Assembly: GCA_041389495.1 (NCBI GenBank)
Contig: JAWKRT010000002.1
Coordinates: 1,116,001 to 1,180,000 of the forward strand
DNA: 64,000 nt
Direction of reading: 5' to 3'
Origin: Myxococcota bacterium
Lineage (GTDB): Bacteria; Myxococcota_A; UBA9160; UBA4427
Shown here piece after piece: positions 24,647-32,190 of the stretch. Both the position numbers and the translations under genes were made by a program. The notes beneath the pieces are model-generated. The model saw only the letters and a list, made by a program, of their open reading frames with translations, did no database searches and was not told where the DNA came from. Position 1 is the stretch's first letter; every line of letters begins with the position of its first letter.

Positions 24647-26206
24647 TCACGCGGCGTCGAGCAGCGCCTCGATCGCGAGCCGTTCCTCCTCGGCCGGTGC
24701 GCGCACGACGCGCCAGGGGTCGCCGATCTCCATCGTCGCGCGCTCGCGCGCGTCGTAGCGCGGCCAGTCGCCGAGGCCCGGCGCATCGCACGCGGGCGCG
24801 CCCCCGTGCGCGAAGCGCCCCCACGCGTCGATCATCGCGTCGGACACGGCGCGCGCGGACGGCGCGTCGCCGACGAGCGCGGGCGCCGCGTCGAGCGTGC
24901 CGAAGACGAACGGACAGTCGAGCGCGTGGCACGCGCCGAGGGCGCCGTCCTGCAGCGGCGAGGCCCACGTGAAGCGGTACGCGTAGGCCGCGTGGCCGCG
25001 CGCGGCGTGCAGCGCGGCGATGCGCGCGGCCGGCGTGCGCATCGCGAGATCGGCCTGGATCGCGTAGACGAGGTCGAGCCCGTCCGTGCTCTCGCCGCGC
25101 GCCGCGCGCCCGGCGCGGAACACGTCGACGAGCCGCTGCGCGCGCGCGCGGTCGCCGCACGCGCGGCCGGGCAGCTGGCCGGCGAGCGCGTTCGCGACGG
25201 CGTCCGCCGGGATGTCGATGCGGGGCGCGCCGTACTTGTAGAGCTGGAGCTCGTCGCGCGTCGTCCCGACGACGAGCGGAACGGGTGCGAGGCGCCCCGC
25301 GTGCGCAGCCTCGAGCGGGGACTCGGGGAGCACGTCGCCGTCGACGACGGGCGCGAAGAACATGCCCGTTCGCCAGAGCCGCTCGGTCGCGACCTCCTCC
25401 TGCGCGTCGAGCAGCGCATCGGCCGGCGCGTGCGCAAGCGCGCGCGCGTCGACGCCCAGCACGTCGAGCAGGCGCGCCGTGCGCTCGCGAGCCTCCTGCG
25501 GCAGGAGGAAGCCGTCCGGAGCGCCGCTCTGTGCGATCGCGCCCGCGAACAGGCCGCGCGCGCGCGGCATCGCGAGCAGGGCGTGGATGCTCCCCGCGCC
25601 CGCCGACTCGCCGACGACGGTCACGCGCGAGGCGTCGCCGCCGAACGCGCCGACGTGCGCGCGCACCCACTCGAGCGCCGCGACCTGGTCGAGCAGGCCG
25701 AGGTTCGCGCAGCGCGGCGCGCCGGGCGGCCCGCTCGCATCGAGGTAGGCGAAGCCGAGCGCGCCGACCCGGTAGTTGCACGTCACGACCACGGCGTTCG
25801 CGCGCGCCGCGAGCCGCAGGCCGTCGTACGTCGCGGCCGCGCCCGTGCCGGTCTGATAGGCGCCGCCGTGCAGCCAGAAGAGGACGGGCCGCGGCCCGTC
25901 GGCGTCCTGCGGCGCATCGACGTTCAGCGTGAGGCAATCCTCGGAGGTCGCGACGAGCGGCGTCATGCCGAGCAGCTCGGTGAGCGGCGTCGCACGCTGC
26001 GGCGGCGCCGCGCCGTAGCGCGTCGCGTCGAACGGGGCGGCGCCGCGTGCGGCAGGCGGCGGCGCGGGCGGCGCGAAGCGGAGCGCGCCGACGGGCGGCG
26101 CGGCGTACGGAATCCCGCGGAAGCGATGCACGACGCGCTCGCCGAACGTCGCGCGGATGCCGCGGAAGCTCCCCTGCGCCGTCGTCGCGACGGGCTCCGT
26201 GCTCAT
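24647..26206 (-). CDS. Type-B carboxylesterase
   Basis: A 519-residue alpha/beta-hydrolase of the carboxylesterase/lipase type B (para-nitrobenzyl esterase-like) family. The oxyanion-hole region is FWLHGGAYQTGTG, the nucleophile elbow GESAG with Ser201, the acid Glu319 in GTTRDELQLY, and the His427 in GACHALDCPFVFG. The SEDCLTLNVDAP motif before the oxyanion hole is diagnostic. No signal peptide is present, so it probably acts in the cytoplasm on small esters. The ATG at 26206 follows TAGGAT by 7 bp with no ribosome site, so a leaderless start is likely; an in-frame GTG at 26212 is possible. It is divergent from the operon at 26257. Confidence 0.93.
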   Translation of the reverse strand: MSTEPVATTAQGSFRGIRATFGERVVHRFRGIPYAAPPVGALRFAPPAPPPAARGAAPFDATRYGAAPPQRATPLTELLGMTPLVATSEDCLTLNVDAPQDADGPRPVLFWLHGGAYQTGTGAAATYDGLRLAARANAVVVTCNYRVGALGFAYLDASGPPGAPRCANLGLLDQVAALEWVRAHVGAFGGDASRVTVVGESAGAGSIHALLAMPRARGLFAGAIAQSGAPDGFLLPQEARERTARLLDVLGVDARALAHAPADALLDAQEEVATERLWRTGMFFAPVVDGDVLPESPLEAAHAGRLAPVPLVVGTTRDELQLYKYGAPRIDIPADAVANALAGQLPGRACGDRARAQRLVDVFRAGRAARGESTDGLDLVYAIQADLAMRTPAARIAALHAARGHAAYAYRFTWASPLQDGALGACHALDCPFVFGTLDAAPALVGDAPSARAVSDAMIDAWGRFAHGGAPACDAPGLGDWPRYDARERATMEIGDPWRVVRAPAEEERLAIEALLDAA

Positions 26207-26213
26207 GCGCACG

Positions 26214-26248
26214 ATCCTACCCGAGTGGCCGGCGCGCGGGTGTAGACT
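26214..26248. promoter_or_regulatory. Back-to-back leaderless -10 elements
   Basis: On the minus strand TAGGAT (26214-26219) sits 7 bp before the esterase ATG. On the plus strand TAGACT (26243-26248) sits 8 bp before the GTG at 26257. The two start codons are only 50 bp apart, so one regulator could control both genes. Confidence 0.5.
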
Positions 26249-26256
26249 CGCGCGCC

Positions 26257-26811
26257 GTGTCGCACGTGACCCGCTACAGCGTGATGCCGATTCCGCCGGT
26301 CGAGGCGCACACGACGTGGTTCGACGCCGGCGCCGTGCGCGTCGGCGTCGAGTACCGGCTGCTCACCGACGCGATCGCGGCCGCCGCGACGCTCGACGCG
26401 GCGAGTGGCGACGAGCGCGGCCAGACGGAGGCGCTCGACGACTGCGGGGTGTCGCTGCACGTGGTCGCGACGCAGGACGGCGAGGAGCGCGAGCTCCTGC
26501 GCTTCGACTGCTTCCGCGAGGATCCGCACTACCACTACGTGTCGTGGCGCGAGCGCGCGAACGACATGATCCACCTCGACCCGGTCGCCGACGGCGACCC
26601 GCTCGCGTGGGCGCTCGAGCGCCTGCGCACGCGCCTCGCGCCCATGCTCGCGCGCGCGGGCGCACCCGAGGTCGCGGCCGCGCTCGACGCGCGCGCGCTC
26701 GACGCGGCGCTGCCGCGCATCGCCGAGTGCGCCTATCGCGCGCGCTTCGCCGAGCGCGACGCGCGCGCGTTCGAGGCCGAGGCGCTCGCGCGCGCCGGAG
26801 GCGCGCGGTGA
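26257..26811 (+). CDS. Conserved hypothetical protein, first gene of amidohydrolase operon
   Basis: A 184-residue soluble protein that I cannot assign to a function. It begins VSHVTRYSVMPIPPVEAHTTWFDAG and contains a beta-rich first half (VGVEYRLL, VSLHVVATQDGEERELLRFDCF). A His/Tyr-rich stretch EDPHYHYVSWRERANDMIHLDPV follows, then an acidic/alanine-rich helical C-terminus. The His cluster could bind metal. The GTG at 26257 lacks a ribosome site but follows TAGACT by 8 bp (leaderless type). Its stop overlaps the start of the amidohydrolase gene (GTGA), so the two are translationally coupled and likely act together. Confidence 0.75.
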   Translation: MSHVTRYSVMPIPPVEAHTTWFDAGAVRVGVEYRLLTDAIAAAATLDAASGDERGQTEALDDCGVSLHVVATQDGEERELLRFDCFREDPHYHYVSWRERANDMIHLDPVADGDPLAWALERLRTRLAPMLARAGAPEVAAALDARALDAALPRIAECAYRARFAERDARAFEAEALARAGGAR

Positions 26812-28310
26812 GCGTCGGCGCCGGCGAGACGCGCGCCGCGCGGCTGCGCACCGAGCTCGGACACCCCGTGATCGACGCCGACGGGCACGTGATCGAGACG
26901 CCTCCCGTCTTCATGCCGTTCTTCGAGGACTACGTCCGCGACATCGCGGGCGGCGACATGGTGAAGCGCTTCCGCGCCGTCGGCGGGATGGACTTCGACG
27001 ACATGGTGCTGCGGCCGTGGAGCGGCCTCTCGTGGAAGGAGCGCCGCGCCGCCTGGGCGACGCGCCCGTCGTGGTGGTCGCTGCCCGCCGCGAACTCGCT
27101 CGACCGCGCGACGAGCCACCTCCCGAAGCTCCTCTACGAGCGGCTCGACGACTTCGGCATCGACTTCGCCGTGCTCTACGGGAGCCGCACGCTCACGACG
27201 ACCGCGATCCGCGACGCCGAGGTGAGGCAGGTCGCGTGCCGCGCGCTGAACGCGTTCAACGCGGACGCCTACGCGCCGTACGCGAGCCGCATGACGCCGG
27301 CCGCGCAGATCCCGACGCACACGCCGGAGGAGGCGATCGCCGAGCTCGAGCACGCCGTGGGCGGGCTCGGGATGAAGGCGATCATGATCAACGGGCTCGT
27401 GCACCGGCCGATCGGCGGCGAGGCGGCCGCGCACGACCCGCGTCTGCCGAACTGGGGCTCGGGGAGCGGCGAGCGCATCGATGCGCTCGGCATCGACGCC
27501 GAGTACGACTACGACCCGTTCTGGCGTCGCTGCGTCGAGCTGCGCGTCGCGCCCGCGTCGCACACGCCGGGCATGGGCTGGGGAAGTCGCCGCTCGGTGT
27601 CGAGCTACATGGCGAACCACCTCGGCTCGTTCGCCGCGAGTGCCGAGGCGGTGTGCCGCTCGCTCTTCATGGGCGGCGTGACGCATCGCTTCCCCGAGCT
27701 CGCGTTCGGGCTGCTCGAGGGCGGCGTCGGATGGGCGTGCATCCTGTTCGCCGACATCGTCTCGCACTGGGAGAAGCGCAACAAGGAGGCCATCCACCAC
27801 CTCGACCCGAAGCGCATGGACGTCGACGCCATCGTGCGGCTCTTCGACGAGTACGCGGATGCGCACTTCCACGCGGGCGTGCCCGGGCTCGCCGAGAGCC
27901 TCGCGAAGCTCGAGCCCGAGCCGCCCTTCCTCGACGAGTGGGAGGCCTGCGGCATCGAGCGGCGCGAGGATCTCGCCGCGCGCTTCGTGCCGCACTTCTA
28001 CTTCGGCTGCGAGGCGGACGACCCGACCGTCGCCTGGGCGTTCCGCGCGGCCTCGAACCCGATGGGCGCGCGGCTGCGCGCGATGTTCAGCTCGGACATG
28101 GGGCACTGGGACGTCCCCGACATGAGCGAGATCCTCTGCGAGGCCTTCGAGCTCGTCGAGCACGGGCACCTCGGGCCCGACGACTTCCGGGACTTCGTGT
28201 TCGCGAACCCCGTGCGCTTCTACACGCGCGTGAACCCCGACTTCTTCCGCGGCACGCGCGTCGAGGCCGAGGCTGCGCGCGTCGTCGCCGCGGAGCGGGC
28301 GCCGGCCTAG
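26808..28310 (+). CDS. Amidohydrolase family 2 metal-dependent hydrolase
   Basis: A 500-residue TIM-barrel hydrolase of the amidohydrolase-2 group (ACMS decarboxylase/resorcylate-type). VIDADGHVIETPPVFMPFFEDY holds the first metal ligands. The second-shell HTPGMGWGSRR and the late FSSDMGHWDVPD with the catalytic Asp are also clear. Relatives decarboxylate or hydrolyse aromatic or unsaturated carboxylates; the substrate is unknown. The GTG at 26808 overlaps the previous stop and has GGAGG 6 bp upstream. It is followed by an SDR gene after a single base. An aromatic or terpenoid catabolic step is plausible from the operon content. Confidence 0.88.
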   Translation: MSVGAGETRAARLRTELGHPVIDADGHVIETPPVFMPFFEDYVRDIAGGDMVKRFRAVGGMDFDDMVLRPWSGLSWKERRAAWATRPSWWSLPAANSLDRATSHLPKLLYERLDDFGIDFAVLYGSRTLTTTAIRDAEVRQVACRALNAFNADAYAPYASRMTPAAQIPTHTPEEAIAELEHAVGGLGMKAIMINGLVHRPIGGEAAAHDPRLPNWGSGSGERIDALGIDAEYDYDPFWRRCVELRVAPASHTPGMGWGSRRSVSSYMANHLGSFAASAEAVCRSLFMGGVTHRFPELAFGLLEGGVGWACILFADIVSHWEKRNKEAIHHLDPKRMDVDAIVRLFDEYADAHFHAGVPGLAESLAKLEPEPPFLDEWEACGIERREDLAARFVPHFYFGCEADDPTVAWAFRAASNPMGARLRAMFSSDMGHWDVPDMSEILCEAFELVEHGHLGPDDFRDFVFANPVRFYTRVNPDFFRGTRVEAEAARVVAAERAPA

Positions 28311-28311
28311 C

Positions 28312-29148
28312 ATGCAGCCCCTCTCCGGAAGGGTCGCCGTCGTCACCGGCGCGAGCCGCGGCATCGGCAAGGGCTGTGCGATCGAGCTCGGCGCCGCGGG
28401 CGCGACGGTCTACGTCACCGGCCGCAGCGTGCGCGAGGGCGATGCGCCGCTCCCGGGCACCGTCGGCGCGACGGCGGCCGCGGTCGACGAGGCGGGAGGG
28501 CGCGGCATCGCCGTCGCGTGCGACCACCGCGACGACGCGCAGACCGAGGCGCTCTTCGAGCGCGTCGAGCGCGAGCAGGGCCGCCTCGACGTGCTCGTGA
28601 ACAGCGCCTACGTCGTGCCGCGCGAGCTCACCGCGGGACGGCCGTTCTGGGAGACGCCGCTCTCGAACTGGGACGACATGGTCGGCGTCGGCACGCGCGG
28701 CGCCTACGTCGCGACGCACTGTGCGGCGCGGCGCATGGTGCGCGCGCGCGACGGCCTCGTCGCGAACGTCTCGAGCTCGGGCGCCGCCGAGTACGCCTGG
28801 CACGTCGCCTACGGCGTCGGGAAGTGCGCGCTCGATCGCCTGACGGCGGACGCCGCGCACGAGCTCCGCGCGCACGGCGTCGCCGTCGTCTCGCTCTGGC
28901 CCGGGCTCGTGATGACCGAGCGCATGGAGGGCGCGGCGAAGCGGCTCCCCACGCTCGACTTCACGACGGCCGAGTCGCAGCGCTTCACCGGCCGCGCGAT
29001 CGTCGCGCTCGCTGCCGACCCCGGTCGCCTGCGCTGGAGCGGACGGGCGGTCGCCTCGCGCGAGCTCGCCGACGTCTACGGCTTCACCGACGTCGACGGC
29101 CGCCTGCCCGCGGGCCCGCTGCACGACCGCCCGGGCGGCGCGCACTAG
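28312..29148 (+). CDS. Short-chain dehydrogenase/reductase (DHRS1-like)
   Basis: A 278-residue classical SDR: TGASRGIGKGCA cofactor-binding loop at residues 12-23, LDVLVNSAYV in place of the common NNAG, VSSSGAAEYAW catalytic Ser region, and Tyr167/Lys171 in YGVGKCALDRL. The insertion around residues 98-115 (RPFWETPLSNWDDM) matches the DHRS1 subgroup, which reduces or oxidises steroid- and lipid-like carbonyls. The ATG at 28312 begins one base after the stop of the amidohydrolase gene, so the three genes 26257-29148 are one operon. It is soluble. Confidence 0.9.
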   Translation: MQPLSGRVAVVTGASRGIGKGCAIELGAAGATVYVTGRSVREGDAPLPGTVGATAAAVDEAGGRGIAVACDHRDDAQTEALFERVEREQGRLDVLVNSAYVVPRELTAGRPFWETPLSNWDDMVGVGTRGAYVATHCAARRMVRARDGLVANVSSSGAAEYAWHVAYGVGKCALDRLTADAAHELRAHGVAVVSLWPGLVMTERMEGAAKRLPTLDFTTAESQRFTGRAIVALAADPGRLRWSGRAVASRELADVYGFTDVDGRLPAGPLHDRPGGAH

Positions 29149-29205
29149 CGCGCACCCGCGCGCGGTTCTGACGAAGCACCCGCGCGCTGCGCCGCGAAGC
29201 CGGCC

Positions 29206-29715
29206 TCACTCGTCGGGCGTCGTCTCGGATCCTTCGCTCCCGCTCGCCGCCGGCTCGCCGCGCACGGTCACCTTCGCGCGCAGTCCGACGTGCACGACGA
29301 CGGCTCCGGCCACGCAGCGCACGGCGCTCGCGCTCTCGTACTCGACGCCGCGCGTGATCGAGACGACGTCGACGAGCGCGTCGCCGCCGGCGGCGCGCGC
29401 CTTCTCCTGCAGGATGCGGAGCGCGTCGAGGAAGGCGGCCTCGCAGGCGGTCGCGTCCGAGCGCAGCGCGCCGCTCGAGGTGCGCTCGACCTCGAGCGTC
29501 GAGAGCGTGCGCGCGACGGGCGGGTGCGGCTCGCCCTTCAAGAAGAAGGGGACGTCGAGCAGGAAGTCGCGCGCGCGTTCGGTCGCGGCGACCTCGCGCG
29601 CGTTCACGAAGCGCTCCGTCTCGCGCGCGCGGGCGGGTGCGGCGGCGACGACGAAGGCCAGACCTGCGAGCAGGACGAGCGGGAAGAGCGGAGCGACGCG
29701 GCGGAGCGGCGACAT
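29206..29715 (-). CDS. Small exported protein of the so-called excinuclease ATPase subunit family
   Basis: A 169-residue secreted protein: signal peptide (SPLRRVAPLFPLVLLAGLAFVVAAAPARA), then a conserved domain. The domain pattern VPFFLKGEPHPPVARTL...ACEAAFLDALRILQEKARAAGGDALVDVVS...C.AGAVVVHVGLRAKV matches small periplasmic proteins often mislabelled excinuclease ATPase subunit. They have no ATPase motif and their function is unknown. Two Cys residues (about 94 and 133) may form a disulfide. The ATG at 29715 is preferred, because the 29727 alternative puts extra residues before the signal peptide. It is divergent from the response-regulator gene. Confidence 0.8.
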   Translation of the reverse strand: MSPLRRVAPLFPLVLLAGLAFVVAAAPARARETERFVNAREVAATERARDFLLDVPFFLKGEPHPPVARTLSTLEVERTSSGALRSDATACEAAFLDALRILQEKARAAGGDALVDVVSITRGVEYESASAVRCVAGAVVVHVGLRAKVTVRGEPAASGSEGSETTPDE

Positions 29716-30058
29716 GGGTGCGGGCACCTCGGCGGCGCCGCGACGAGCGCGCGAGCCGGAGCCCGGGCGCGCGAGCGCGGCGCGAGGGTGGGGGAGGGCG
29801 CGCCGAGTCTAGCGGCGCGCGGCGCATCCTCGGCCGCCGCGCCGCCGCGCGCGCTCGGCGCGTGTCCTCGCTGCGGGGCGACCCGGGCCGTTCGGCCCGT
29901 CGGCGCCCGCCCGCGGCGGGCGTAGGCTCCGCGCGTCGTGAGCACGCAACGCGCCGCTCGGCGGGAGCGCTCGCGCGACGCCTCCGCCGTCTGCGCGGCG
30001 GCGTGGCGCGCCCGTTCCGGATCTTCGATGCTCCCCCGGTTCCACCGCCGGGGCCAGC
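29716..30058. other. Divergent region upstream of the response-regulator gene
   Basis: These 343 bp hold no supported gene. A perfect CGGGCCG-TT-CGGCCCG hairpin lies at 29884-29899. A TAGGCT -10-like hexamer (29923-29928) with a CCGCGCGTC gap leads to a GTG at 29938, but the frame from there has non-host codon choice. The element more likely gives a 120-nt leader for the regulator gene. Confidence 0.5.
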
Positions 30059-30685
30059 GTGAAGATCCTCTCGTGCGAAGACCACGATCTCCTGCGCGAC
30101 GGCCTGCAGCACGTGCTGGCCGACCTGCCCGGGACGCCGGAGCTGCTCGAGGCGAGGAACGCGGCCGAGGCGCGCGCGCTGCTGCGCGAGGCGGGCGACG
30201 TCGCGCTCGTGCTGCTCGACCTCGGGCTCCCGGACGTCGATGGTCTCGACCTGCTCGCCGAGCTGCGCGCCGCGCATCCGGCGACCGCCGTCGCCGTCTT
30301 CTCCGGCTCCGAGCGCCCGAGCGACGTGCGCGCCGCGCTCGACCGCGGCGCGCAGGGCTACATCCCGAAGTCGGCGAGCCGCTCGGAGCTGCTCGCCGCG
30401 CTCTCGAAGATCCTCGATGGCGAGGTGTTCGTGCCGAGCGGCCTGCGCGCGGCGGCGGAGGCGCTCGCGTCGACGCACCTCACGCCGCGGCAGCGCGACG
30501 TGGCGGAGCTGCTCGTGCGCGGCCTGACGAACCGCGAGATCGGCGAGCAGCTCGGCATCCATCTCGGCACCGTGAAGAAGAACGTCGAGGCGATCCTCGT
30601 CGCGCTCGACGTCACGAACCGCACCGAGGCGGTGCTCGTGCTGGTCGAGCGCGGGATCGTGGCGCCGCCGCGCGCGGGAAGCTAG
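30059..30685 (+). CDS. LuxR/NarL-family response regulator
   Basis: A 208-residue two-component response regulator. The receiver domain (residues 1-120) has the acidic pocket CEDHD, phospho-acceptor Asp54 in LLDLGLPD, Thr/Ser switch SGS and Lys104 in YIPKSAS. The C-terminal HTH (about 140-200) has LTPRQRDVAELLVRGLTNREIGEQLGIHLGTVKKNVEAILVALDVTNRTEAV, the standard LuxR-type DNA-binding domain. The GTG at 30059 is the first start after an in-frame stop and gives the standard receiver N-terminus. It sits 22 bp upstream of a hybrid kinase gene, its probable partner. The target genes are not known. Confidence 0.93.
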   Translation: MKILSCEDHDLLRDGLQHVLADLPGTPELLEARNAAEARALLREAGDVALVLLDLGLPDVDGLDLLAELRAAHPATAVAVFSGSERPSDVRAALDRGAQGYIPKSASRSELLAALSKILDGEVFVPSGLRAAAEALASTHLTPRQRDVAELLVRGLTNREIGEQLGIHLGTVKKNVEAILVALDVTNRTEAVLVLVERGIVAPPRAGS

Positions 30686-30707
30686 GCCGGCGCCGGCGGC
30701 CCGCGCG

Positions 30708-32093
30708 ATGAACCGGCTCGACCGCGCGCTGCTCCTCCTGCTCACGCCCGTGTGGCTCGTCGCCTTCGCGCTCTCCGTGCGCTCGCTCGGCCGCGACGAG
30801 GTGGTCGCGCCCTTCCGCGCGACGGGCGCGGCGAGCGCTTCGGCCTACCCGCGCGTGTCGCGCATTCCCGAGTGGACGATCGTTCCCGATCGCGCGGCGG
30901 AGCGGCTGCGCGCGGGCGATGCGCTCGTCGAGATCGGCGGCGTCGACGCGCGCGGCGCGTCGGCGCCGCGCGCGATCGCGCTCGCGTGGGACGGCATGGA
31001 TGCGAGCGGCGCGCTCGCGCTCGTCGTCGAGCGCGACGGTGCGCGCCTGCCGCTCGTCGCGCGCATCCCCGGCACGATTCCCAAGTGGCCGGTGCTCGCC
31101 GTGTCGCTCGCATTCGCCGCGACCGCGCTCGTCGCGCTGCTGCGATTCCCGCACCTGCGCGTCGCGCGCCTCGGCTTCCCGGCGCTGATGGGGGCCGCGA
31201 TCTGGACGGGGAGCTACTTCGGGACGACCCCCGCGGAGTGGCTCGCCGCATTCGCGCTGCGGGCGGGCTCGCTGTGCTTCCTGCAGCCCGCGGCCGTGCG
31301 CGCGCTGCGGAGCTTCCCCGACGGCGTCGACCGCGTGCCGTGGGCGCGGGGCTGGCCCGCGCTGCTCGGTCTGAACGGCGTGCTGCTCGTCGACGGAACG
31401 ATGGGAGGCGTGCTGCCGGATGGCGTGGCGAGCCAGGCCGGCCGGGCGTTCGCCGTCGTCGGCGGCGCGCTCTTCGCCGCGATCTGCGCCGTGCGCTACC
31501 GCGCGGCGAACCGCACCGACCGGCGGCGCTTCAAGTGGCTCTTCCTCGGCGTGCTCGTCGGCACGGCACCCGGGGCGATGGTGGCGCTGGCGTCGGCCGT
31601 GCGGCCCGAGCTCGGGCGCTGGTTCCTGCCGAGCCAGCTCGCGCAGCTCGCGATCCCGCTCGCGCTGTACGTCGGCGTGACGCGCCATCGCCTCTTCGAC
31701 ATCGACCGGCTGCTCGACGCGACGGTCGTCGCCGTCGCGGGGCTCGCGCTGCTCGTCGGCGCGGCGCTCTTCGCGGGCCCGGCTGCCGCGCGCGCGCTCG
31801 AGGCGGCGGGGCTCTCGGGCGGCGCGGCGCGCCTCGCGCTCGGCGTGGGCGGCGCCGCGCTCGTCGCGCCGGCCGCGCTCGCCGCGCGCCGCCGGCTCGA
31901 CGACTGGGTGCTCCGCGATCGCCGCGCGCGCCGCGCGCGCGCACGCGCTGCTCGAGCCGCTCTCGCGCTGCGAGAAGCTGCGCGAGGTCGCCGAGACGGC
32001 GGCGGCCGGGCTCGCGGACGTGCTCGGCGCGCGCGGCGCGGCATGTCGCGTCGAGATCGACGGCCGCGTCGCGTGCGAGGTCGCCGTCGGTGA
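30708..32093 (+). CDS. Hybrid histidine kinase, N-terminal sensor part (frame broken)
   Basis: The intact sensor half of a membrane histidine kinase. TM1 (residues 8-24) is followed by a periplasmic PDZ-like domain (RAAERLRAGDALVEIGGVD...GALALVVERDGARLPLVARI, about 60-120). Six or seven further transmembrane helices follow (WPVLAVSLAFAATALVALL, AGRAFAVVGGALFAAICAVRY, LAIPLALYVGVTRHRLFDIDRLLD and others). After about residue 408 (31930) the translation turns into Arg/Ala noise and stops at 32093, while the coherent reading continues in the next frame (HALLEPLSRCEKLREVAETAAAGLADVLG). It pairs with the C-terminal part at 32190; the two are one gene interrupted by two single-base shifts. The cognate regulator is at 30059. 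Confidence 0.85.
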   Translation: MNRLDRALLLLLTPVWLVAFALSVRSLGRDEVVAPFRATGAASASAYPRVSRIPEWTIVPDRAAERLRAGDALVEIGGVDARGASAPRAIALAWDGMDASGALALVVERDGARLPLVARIPGTIPKWPVLAVSLAFAATALVALLRFPHLRVARLGFPALMGAAIWTGSYFGTTPAEWLAAFALRAGSLCFLQPAAVRALRSFPDGVDRVPWARGWPALLGLNGVLLVDGTMGGVLPDGVASQAGRAFAVVGGALFAAICAVRYRAANRTDRRRFKWLFLGVLVGTAPGAMVALASAVRPELGRWFLPSQLAQLAIPLALYVGVTRHRLFDIDRLLDATVVAVAGLALLVGAALFAGPAAARALEAAGLSGGAARLALGVGGAALVAPAALAARRRLDDWVLRDRRARRARARAARAALALREAARGRRDGGGRARGRARRARRGMSRRDRRPRRVRGRRR

Positions 32094-32190
32094 GGCGCCG
32101 GCGCTCGCGCCGCCGGCGACCGCAGCGGATGCGTTCCCAGCGACGAGCGCCGCGCGCGCACGCGGTGGCGTCGAGCGCCGCGCGGGGGCG
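31925..32190 (+). other. Two compensating frameshifts in the hybrid kinase gene
   Basis: Between about 31925-31945 the coherent reading passes from frame 3 to frame 1 (one base too many) inside a CGCGCG-rich run. Near 32181-32190 it returns to frame 3 (one base too few) at a run of five G. The roughly 80 codons between are sensible GAF-like or linker sequence in frame 1 (LREVAETAAAGLADVLGARG). This looks like sequencing or assembly indels rather than a decayed gene, since both halves keep intact motifs, but a real pseudogene cannot be excluded. Confidence 0.75.

Noticed and set aside
24647..26206. Esterase as an antibiotic-inactivating or toxin-type enzyme
   Set aside because: Sequence shows only a generic type-B carboxylesterase triad.
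29938..30711. Frame starting at a GTG 9 bp after TAGGCT
   Set aside because: It fits the leaderless spacing, but the first 40 codons use rare codons for this genome and the product has no motif. The response regulator in another frame is certain.
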